DNA of 19,624 nt, from the NCBI GenBank assembly GCA_020426065.1, contig JAGQQT010000009.1, positions 1-19,624 on the forward strand. Direction: 5' to 3'. The notes under the pieces are model-generated. The model was not told the origin of the DNA, did no database searches, and saw only the letters and a program-made list of their open reading frames with translations. Each line of letters starts with the position of its first letter. Positions within the stretch are counted from its first letter, which is position 1. Positions 14,965 through 19,624 of this stretch are shown piece after piece. The translations under genes and the position numbers were made by a program. The DNA comes from Planctomycetaceae bacterium. GTDB taxonomy: Bacteria; Planctomycetota; Planctomycetia; Planctomycetales; Planctomycetaceae.

Positions 14965-14971
14965 TACGCGG

Positions 14972-15610
14972 CTATTTCCATGAGGCGCGGTAATCGTGCA
15001 GGGCGTTGGAGAACTTTTCTTCCGTTATCTGGACACGCCACGTTACACGCTTGAGCTTTGCACCACAACACGGGCAAAGGACGAGGCGCGTAAAGGCATG
15101 GAGTTGGTCGTACATTGAATTCTTCGCTGTTTGCTTTGCAGTGAGGAAGAGATGCGACGCAAGTTCTGTGGCGTGAAAGTAATGGCGTTTAGTTTTGACA
15201 AGACGGGCAGCGACAAGACGATTGATGCCACCATATAGTTCATCGAATGAAGGGAGAGTGCGGACAACAAAGTCGAATGTGCCGATCAGTTTCCGAAGGT
15301 CACAGTCATCGCCAGAGCCAAGCACGGCAAATGCAATGGCGAAGTCCATGTCTTGAAAGTCTGGCGAGTATGCGGACCCACGTGCCACTTTGAAAGATTC
15401 AGGTTGTAGGAACCAGAGTGTGCCGCGTTTTTCCGCGACTCCGGAGTTGTGAAGATGCGAAAGAGCTTCATTTCGCTTTTCTGCGTTGAGGCCGCTGCAA
15501 CGAACTCCTGCATACGAATCGATCGACGACAATGAGGCACCGCGGTATCGGTAGTAGCTGACCGCGTCGGAGACGGCATCGGTGATCGATTGATGTGAGG
15601 TTGTAGTCAA
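14972..15610 (-). CDS. Hypothetical cassette-type protein with winged-helix-like repeats
   Basis: The 212-residue product (from TTG 15610) has two parts that look like winged helices. In the first, about 5-65, SITDAVSDAVSYYRYRG is followed by an RNEALSHLHNSGVAEKRG helix and WFL. In the second, about 85-150, DCDLRKLIGTFDFV is followed by SFDELYGGINRLVAARLVKTK and a His-containing strand. Near the C-terminus is a CPCCG cluster. I do not recognise a named family; paired winged-helix hypothetical proteins of this type occur elsewhere. The longer GTG 15658 start lies inside the attC of the previous cassette, so TTG 15610 is preferred, although no ribosome site is strong. TAG is followed by CCGCGTA, which may be the broken R'' of its own attC. 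Confidence 0.62.
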   Translation of the reverse strand: MTTTSHQSITDAVSDAVSYYRYRGASLSSIDSYAGVRCSGLNAEKRNEALSHLHNSGVAEKRGTLWFLQPESFKVARGSAYSPDFQDMDFAIAFAVLGSGDDCDLRKLIGTFDFVVRTLPSFDELYGGINRLVAARLVKTKRHYFHATELASHLFLTAKQTAKNSMYDQLHAFTRLVLCPCCGAKLKRVTWRVQITEEKFSNALHDYRASWK

Positions 15611-15629
15611 TTCACGATCACCCGTTGTC

Positions 15630-15727
15630 GTATAACGATAAAGTTGAGTCGCCAACACAAGTGAACATGAACCGTGACAGCGGAACCGGAAGCGCCAACA
15701 CGGGTTGGCTCCAGCGTCTTGTTAGGC
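15630..15727 (-). other. attC-like integron recombination site
   Basis: The 98-bp imperfect palindrome reads, on the minus strand, GCCTAAC (15721-15727, an RYYYAAC R'' box), then 11 bases, then GCCAAC. It ends with GTTGGC, 13-14 bases, and GTTATAC (15630-15636, an R' box with one deviation from GTTRRRY). The inner arms (15651-15656 and 15704-15709) and outer arms pair with each other. The 11-base spacing between R'' and the inner box is the same as in common attC sites. The R'' box starts 4 bases after the stop of the 15732 gene, which is the normal cassette arrangement. An extra GCCAAC-acgg-GTTGGC hairpin (15694-15709) is nested in the middle. Confidence 0.68.
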
Positions 15728-15731
15728 GGTC

Positions 15732-16133
15732 TCATCGTTCAAGTTCTCTGGCGGCGACGTAAGCCTTTCGTGCCCAGAACTCAATATCAACCTTAGGCCA
15801 GTCGTTTTGGAAAAGTGTAAACGATACCCACTGTTTGCCGCATTCGGGATAGGCTGCGCCTCCACTGACCAAGGCACGTTCCTTCATGCGATCGTCCAAG
15901 CGGAACCCGATCGTGTTCATCCCGACTGCGAGCGCAATGATGATACCCTTTGTGGACGCGACTGCGTACAGATACTGCTGCGGGTCTGGACAAAAAAACT
16001 GGACGTCTCCCAGGGGATTCATTGCAGCACCCAAAGCTTCCACGATGTCGGAATGCGCGGACAAGCCTTTGACGTGGTCAAGCACTTGGCAATTGATGTC
16101 GGTTTGTAGCTCAGTTGGGACGATTTGTGCCAT
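15732..16133 (-). CDS. Hypothetical protein in a gene-cassette context
   Basis: A 133-residue cytoplasmic protein without signal peptide. No family is recognised. A central hydrophobic strand pair (YLYAVASTKGIIIALAVGMN) and the following GFRLDDRMKERALVSGG suggest an alpha/beta domain. An AYPECGKQWVSF strand with the only C-terminal Cys is followed by a helix (FWARKAYVAARELE). The gene fills its cassette closely: GTTAGGC (16146-16152) lies 12 bases before the ATG and the attC begins 4 bases after the TGA. Cassette genes in such arrays are often accessory or defence genes, but nothing in the sequence assigns a role. Its upstream 84 bases match those of the transglutaminase gene. Confidence 0.66.
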   Translation of the reverse strand: MAQIVPTELQTDINCQVLDHVKGLSAHSDIVEALGAAMNPLGDVQFFCPDPQQYLYAVASTKGIIIALAVGMNTIGFRLDDRMKERALVSGGAAYPECGKQWVSFTLFQNDWPKVDIEFWARKAYVAARELER

Positions 16134-16145
16134 GGTGTTCGCCCC

Positions 16146-16152
16146 GCCTAAC
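16146..16152 (-). other. Cassette 5' boundary (GTTAGGC core)
   Basis: On the minus strand GTTAGGC fits the GTTRRRY core at which integron cassettes are joined (cut after the G). It precedes the gene by 12 bases. The cassette thus defined would run from about 16151 to 15636, 516 bases. The sequence to its right is not an obvious attI or attC but the dispersed outer arm (16153-16251). Confidence 0.5.
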
Positions 16153-16293
16153 TAATCGCTAGACAGAACTGGTCTTCTGTCTAATGGAAATTAATTATTT
16201 GTAAATCACTTCTCGTCATTGTGGGCAGATGCATGTGATGCGTCAAGAACGGGCGGTTTTATCCATCTTCGTGCTCTTCGAGTCCTTCGTGGT
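16153..16293. repeat. Outer arm plus right stem arm of the dispersed repeat (copy D)
   Basis: The first part matches the copy at 14400-14498 and has a perfect 9-bp hairpin, TAGACAGAA (16160-16168) with TTCTGTCTA (16175-16183) around 6 bases. On the minus strand TTGACG (16241-16246) and ACAATG (16217-16222) stand 18 bases apart. The 27 bases at 16267-16293 are identical to the right stem arm at 14668-14694. The loop and left arm are absent, so the two ends of the element are joined by an internal deletion. The 301-base gap 16134-16434 holds this repeat and a terminator only. Confidence 0.65.
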
Positions 16294-16373
16294 CATCCTA
16301 CAAAAATGGATCTTTAGGACGAGAACTATGCACATGCCAGCCAGAACATAGCACCCGTCTTTCATCTCCCCTC

Positions 16374-16408
16374 AAAACAAAAAACGCCACCCGAGATCGA
16401 GTGGCGTT
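16374..16408 (-). terminator. Intrinsic terminator of the Gly/Tyr-rich gene
   Basis: On the minus strand AACGCCAC and GTGGCGTT form an 8-bp stem around a 10-base loop and are followed by a run of T (TTTTTTGTTTT). It lies 26 bases beyond the stop of the 16435 gene and is a textbook Rho-independent terminator. Confidence 0.88.
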
Positions 16409-16434
16409 GGATTTCTTGGATTGACTGGTCTGGA

Positions 16435-17121
16435 TTACCAGGGGAGGTTGGTGTCCCGGTTGTAGCCGGCGAAGCCTGGGTGATACCAGGGGCGTCGGTA
16501 GCTGTAGTAGGGGAAGCGGAAGTGGCCGTACTCGCCGCTGCGGTAGTAGCCGGGGCCGAAGTGATAGCCGTAAGGATCGCCGCCCGCTCCGCCAGCACCA
16601 CCACCGCCGTAAGCGGAACCGTATCCGCCACCGTAGGCTGAGCCACCGTAAGCGGAATCATAACCGTAGCCGCCCATCATGCCGTAACCATCGTAGCCGT
16701 AACCACTGCCACCGTAGTAGCCGCCACCCATGCCGCCGGCACCGGTTGGTCCATTGCCAGCCAGTGGTCCGCGAGCGGGGCCGTTGGGAACCGTGAAGAA
16801 GAAGGGTGATCCGGCCCGCTGATCATATCCGCCCGGCTGCCAGTAACCACGATAGTGCTGGAGTTGATCGGCTCCGACGTACATCGGGCGTTCAAACTGA
16901 TGAGCCTGGGGGAAGTAAAACGGCTCCTGGTCTTCATCGGAGACTTCAGCATTATCTGCCTTGTCTTTATCGATGTTCAGATAACCGGGAGCATTTTTGG
17001 TTTCGGTTGGCTGAGGAGGGAACTGGGTCCCGTTATTGTTGGGAGTACGCTCCTGAGCGAATGCGGGAACTGACAGACCGACTGCGAGAGTGGATGCCAG
17101 GAACAGTCTGCGGATCATCAT
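16435..17121 (-). CDS. Exported Gly/Tyr-rich protein
   Basis: The 228-residue product has a signal peptide (MMIRRLFLASTLAVGLSVPAFAQE, cut near residue 23). A polar Asn/Asp-rich stretch follows, then a long Gly/Tyr/Ser-rich, unordered region at about 120-190 made of YGGSAYGGGYG-like words. The C-terminus is Tyr/Pro/Arg-rich (FPYYSYRRPWYHPG). The composition suggests a secreted, sticky or structural surface protein, but no domain is recognised. The double ATG at 17119-17121 and 17116-17118 is preceded by AAGG. It is divergent from the 17445 gene, which encodes a similar low-complexity exported product, and it has its own terminator. The two may share control through the 323-base divergent region. 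Confidence 0.72.
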   Translation of the reverse strand: MMIRRLFLASTLAVGLSVPAFAQERTPNNNGTQFPPQPTETKNAPGYLNIDKDKADNAEVSDEDQEPFYFPQAHQFERPMYVGADQLQHYRGYWQPGGYDQRAGSPFFFTVPNGPARGPLAGNGPTGAGGMGGGYYGGSGYGYDGYGMMGGYGYDSAYGGSAYGGGYGSAYGGGGAGGAGGDPYGYHFGPGYYRSGEYGHFRFPYYSYRRPWYHPGFAGYNRDTNLPW

Positions 17122-17444
17122 GAAATCGCCTTCTGATTACGCGAGAGTGTGATCTCCAGCGCGGGACAGAACGTGCCGAGCAAGAGTGTTTTTTACAAAC
17201 TTACAATAGAATTCCGGGCCTGTCGGGAAATTTTGCCGGGCAGACCCGATTTTATTGGATTCGAAGGAGGCGATCTCGTCATTGTTGGCAAAACCGCCCG
17301 ATTTCATCTTGAGGATCAGACCCAAAATACCGATCTGGAAAATGGGGTGCCGTATTGAGCGGTCGTTTTGCTGTTCAATGCGCAGAGAAAGGGATTCGAT
17401 CTCGAGATCGCTCACGCTCGATTGCTATAGGCAGGGACGTTCAC
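17122..17444. other. Divergent intergenic region of two exported genes
   Basis: No gene is supported in these 323 bases. The region must hold the promoters of both flanking genes. TGTTTTTTACAAACTTACAATAG near 17189-17211 is AT-rich and a candidate for promoter elements on either strand. AGGGA at 17433-17437 is the ribosome site of the 17445 gene. No further repeat or structure stood out. Confidence 0.4.
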
Positions 17445-18113
17445 ATGCTGAATCGCACATTTCTATTCACAATGGCCGCTCTGGTCGGATTCGGCGGAAG
17501 CCTGTCTGCTCAGGATCTGGATGTTTACGATCCCCAGGGGTTTTCTGGCGGTTATGCAGAAGGATCCTACGGCCCGCTCGGATCGGAGCAGTTGTATCCT
17601 TATGATTCCCAGGATCCCTGGATGCACGGCTACATTCAGTACATGCCGTTCTACGGAGCTTACAAGCACTTCCGTCCCTACAATTACAAGCAGGTTGGCC
17701 CGCAGGTTCAAACCGCTGCCGGATGGGGAATGAATCCCCGGACGCCCTACTCTCAGCAGTTCTGGCATCGTTATCATGCCCGCGGCACGATGAGCAACGG
17801 ATACTCCAACGCTCAGGAAGCTCTGATGCAGTATCCGCAGCCAAATCTGTTTCAGCGTCGGGTTGAGCAGAATCGGGCACCTCAGAACCCCAATCCGCTG
17901 AACTACTATCCCGAATATCCACCTCAGCAATACCCCAGCCAGCAGTTTGCACCAGAACCGGCTCCACAGCCGTATGGTCAGCCTCCAATGACCACATATC
18001 CAGGGAACGGGGGAATCAACCTGCAGGCACCTCAGCCTTATTCCGGAGTCTCCTATCAGACCGGCAATGCACAGCCACAATATGGTCAGCAGCCAATTCT
18101 GATGGTCCCGTAA
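17445..18113 (+). CDS. Exported Pro/Gln/Tyr-rich protein
   Basis: A 222-residue exported protein. The signal peptide is MLNRTFLFTMAALVGFGGSLSAQ, cut near residue 23. The first half has aromatic blocks (YGAYKHFRPYNYKQVGPQ, QTAAGWGMNPRTPYSQQFWHRY). The second half (about 140-222) is unordered and rich in Pro/Gln/Tyr, with repeated PYPPQQYPSQQ-like words. It probably acts at or outside the cell surface. ATG 17445 follows AGGGA by 7 bases; the open frame continues upstream to 17355, but the signal peptide fixes the start. It is divergent from the Gly/Tyr-rich gene and has its own terminator. No known family is recognised; the block around YNYKQVGPQ seems specific. Confidence 0.72.
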   Translation: MLNRTFLFTMAALVGFGGSLSAQDLDVYDPQGFSGGYAEGSYGPLGSEQLYPYDSQDPWMHGYIQYMPFYGAYKHFRPYNYKQVGPQVQTAAGWGMNPRTPYSQQFWHRYHARGTMSNGYSNAQEALMQYPQPNLFQRRVEQNRAPQNPNPLNYYPEYPPQQYPSQQFAPEPAPQPYGQPPMTTYPGNGGINLQAPQPYSGVSYQTGNAQPQYGQQPILMVP

Positions 18114-18135
18114 TCTGGACAGAAGCAAAGAACAC

Positions 18136-18159
18136 GCCGGGCTGGTCCCGGCTTTTTTT
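18136..18159 (+). terminator. Intrinsic terminator of the 17445 gene
   Basis: GCCGGG (18136-18141) and CCCGGC (18147-18152) pair around CTGGT and are followed by seven T. It lies 22 bases after the stop codon. This is a strong Rho-independent terminator. Confidence 0.92.
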
Positions 18160-18188
18160 ATGCGCTGAGAGGTCCTGCCATTTTACGA

Positions 18189-18217
18189 TCTCTCAACAAT
18201 CCACAACTGTTGAGAGA
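18189..18217. other. Perfect 10-bp stem-loop in the 18114-18460 gap
   Basis: TCTCTCAACA (18189-18198) and TGTTGAGAGA (18208-18217) pair perfectly around a 9-base loop. There is no T-run on either side. The gap of 347 bases holds no supported gene; this hairpin, the repeat at 18358-18409 and the terminator at 18136 are the only structures. Confidence 0.45.
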
Positions 18218-18357
18218 GTTCCTTTCACCTTCCCTCCGGGCATTGGTAACTACATAAATCGAATTGGGCGTTAAATGTCTGGATTGTAAGTAACCCGCGG
18301 TGAGCGCCTGCAGCTCATTTTTTGGAACGATTTTCACCCTTCGTTTGACCGGTAGCA

Positions 18358-18409
18358 GCAGGCGCAGGTATTGCGAAACCGTCTTTCCCGAGAAAACTCC
18401 TGCGCCTGC
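18358..18409. repeat. GC-rich inverted repeat, 11-bp perfect arms
   Basis: GCAGGCGCAGG (18358-18368) and CCTGCGCCTGC (18399-18409) are perfect inverse copies with a 30-base spacer. With three mismatches the arms extend to about 20 bases each. A further GCGCCTGC word lies at 18305-18312. It might be a regulator site, an RNA structure, or the remnant of a small mobile element; the sequence does not decide. Confidence 0.45.
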
Positions 18410-18439
18410 GGCTTCGGGTCAAACTGGCCTCTTACACTC

Positions 18440-18458
18440 TCACCGGGAGAGCCGGTGA
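18440..18458 (-). other. Hairpin after the GH5 stop codon
   Basis: TCACCGG (18440-18446) and CCGGTGA (18452-18458) pair around 5 bases, two bases beyond the GH5 stop. No T-run follows on the minus strand, so it is at best a weak terminator or a 3'-end stabiliser. Confidence 0.45.
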
Positions 18459-18460
18459 AT

Positions 18461-19624
18461 TCACTTAGAGCCAGCAGGCATTCTCAATGTTCTCAATTCC
18501 AGGCGGTTTCCCTGACGACTGACGCTGGGCTGGAACTCGATTTTCTGAATCTCCTTCACAGTGCTGAGAGACAGGTCGCCGTTTTTGAATTCCTCAAATG
18601 GGAGTTTGAACGTTTGCCATTCTGAAGTGACCTGACAGCGAGCCGTGAATTTTTTGCCGTCTGGAGAGTACACCTTCAGTTCCAGACTGCAGGGCTGTTC
18701 GGCTCGCGCTTCCAGAAGAAAGTGATCCGACTGCTCACACTTCAGGTTCCCGTAATAGACTCCAATTCCAACCCAGGCCGGATCGCCGATGTGCCGGAAC
18801 GAGATCCCTCTCGATTTCTCTTCCACCTGTTCGAGCAGTTCGCTGGAGTATTCCGAACCCTCGTTGGTGAAGTGATACGATTCGGCCTTGTCACGGAAAT
18901 CATAAATCCGTTTGCCGAGCCGGGCGTCGTCTTCCTGATTCTTTCGAGCCGCACGATCTGCCAATTCCGCCGCTGCAAGCCACGGTTTTTTGCTCTGAAC
19001 ATTTCCAGTGTCCAGATAGAAGTCCAGCACAGCCATCTGCGGGCGGTCTTGTCCGTTCTGGGGTTCGATGCTCAGCGGATATTTGTTCCACCAGGGTCCC
19101 GCCGCCCAATAGGTTCCACCCACCTGATGGGCCTGCATTTCAGCCAGGGCATTATCCAGCACAACCAGCCAGCGGGGATCGTTGTCGGGAACTCCAAACT
19201 CGCCAATGAATCCCCGCAACTGATGCTCTTCCAGCCATTCGATGAACGGCTGTAATCGCTTCACGCCCGTTTCGGGAGTTGCTCCATCGGAATCGTAGCT
19301 TCGTTTGTATGTTCCGGAATTGTCCTTGTCAAAATACTGATGGGCTTCATAAACCAGTTTGCCGGTCGGGTCCTGCAGAATCAGATCCTTGTTGTATTTC
19401 TGCCAGGAGTGAGCACCACTCCAGCCATCACCACAAACGGTGATAATGTGTTTCTGGTCGACGGAACGAATGGCATCCACTGCCGCCTGAGCGGCAGCTT
19501 TCCAGAGCCCTTTGGTCCCGTGTGGCTCATTCATGATGCCATAGGCCAGCCGCTCATCCTGATCGCGAAAGTGAGTTGCCAGCTGCTTCCAGACATCAGC
19601 AAAGGCCGCGTTGGGAACCTCTTC
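18461..19624 (-). CDS. GH5-family glycoside hydrolase (cellulase type), C-terminal part, 5' end outside window
   Basis: 387 residues are visible; the start lies beyond the right edge. The catalytic acid/base is the Glu of YGIMNEPH (visible residue 33). HQY (about 95-97) is the conserved His/Tyr pair. The nucleophile is the Glu of GFIGEFGVP (visible residue 142), followed by the GGTYWAAGPWW strand with its conserved Trp. The family cleaves beta-1,4-glucans or mannans by retaining hydrolysis. After a linker (about 215-235), a strand-rich C-terminal domain of about 140 residues (VGIGVYYGNLKCEQ, CSLELKVYSPDGKKFTA, WQTFKLPFEEF) resembles carbohydrate-binding beta-sandwiches. The enzyme is thus likely exported, although its signal peptide is not visible. 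ATG 19534 is not the start, since the conserved domain continues upstream. The substrate cannot be fixed without the missing N-terminus. Confidence 0.9.
   Translation of the reverse strand, partial: EEVPNAAFADVWKQLATHFRDQDERLAYGIMNEPHGTKGLWKAAAQAAVDAIRSVDQKHIITVCGDGWSGAHSWQKYNKDLILQDPTGKLVYEAHQYFDKDNSGTYKRSYDSDGATPETGVKRLQPFIEWLEEHQLRGFIGEFGVPDNDPRWLVVLDNALAEMQAHQVGGTYWAAGPWWNKYPLSIEPQNGQDRPQMAVLDFYLDTGNVQSKKPWLAAAELADRAARKNQEDDARLGKRIYDFRDKAESYHFTNEGSEYSSELLEQVEEKSRGISFRHIGDPAWVGIGVYYGNLKCEQSDHFLLEARAEQPCSLELKVYSPDGKKFTARCQVTSEWQTFKLPFEEFKNGDLSLSTVKEIQKIEFQPSVSRQGNRLELRTLRMPAGSK

Noticed and set aside
15005..15658. GTG at 15658 as start of the second cassette gene
   Set aside because: It lies inside the attC-like palindrome; the conserved-looking part begins after the R' boundary, so TTG 15610 is preferred.

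Overview
The window looks like chromosomal DNA of a planctomycete, probably a Planctomycetaceae-type genome of the Gimesia/Rubinisphaera kind. This is inferred from three things: a PknB-type serine/threonine kinase with an N-terminal Cys-ribbon, many signal-peptide proteins of unknown function including Tyr/Gly/Pro-rich ones, and dispersed hairpin repeats built on the ACGAAGGACACGAAG word. No rRNA, tRNA, transposase, integrase or CRISPR array is visible.

Layout. 1-2342 (+): 3' end of an SGNH-type hydrolase, then a GNAT acetyltransferase, an SRPBCC/AHSA1 protein and a DUF695-RraB fusion. 2589-6611 (+): three small membrane proteins and one large kinase, separated by short repeats; a start region resembling the 6081 gene is broken off beside a repeat arm near 3775. 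6628-8733 (-): a membrane-anchored coiled-coil-like protein, a SAM methyltransferase and a lipoprotein. 9235-12707 (-): a secreted HEAT-like protein and a tight three-gene operon of unknowns. 13143-14380 (-): a small exported protein and a transglutaminase-fold protein. 16435-19624: two divergent secreted low-complexity proteins with clear intrinsic terminators, then the 3' part of a GH5 cellulase-family gene running off the right edge.

The most notable stretch is 14390-16310. A minus-strand gene (15732-16133) is bounded by GTTAGGC 12 bases before its ATG and GCCTAAC 4 bases after its stop. The latter opens a 98-bp imperfect palindrome with nested R/L-type arms (15630-15727), the architecture of an integron attC site. 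The next minus-strand gene (14972-15610) follows directly. Where its attC should start lies the 3' end of a group II intron (domain V/VI-like, 14872-14964) on the opposite strand, the arrangement known for group IIC-attC introns. I read this as a relic cassette array without a visible integrase.

A second theme is a family of dispersed repeats at about 3775, 8850-9130, 12940-13084, 14393-14790 and 16153-16293. The fullest copies fold into a 27-bp-stem hairpin with a 67-nt loop and show a compensatory base change. The outer arm (14393-14498 and 16146-16251) sits at exactly the same distance from the start codons of two unrelated minus-strand genes. It carries a hairpin and a conserved TTGACG-N18-ACAATG pair, so it may be a mobile promoter or leader. 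Functions come from motif recognition by eye; no database search was possible.
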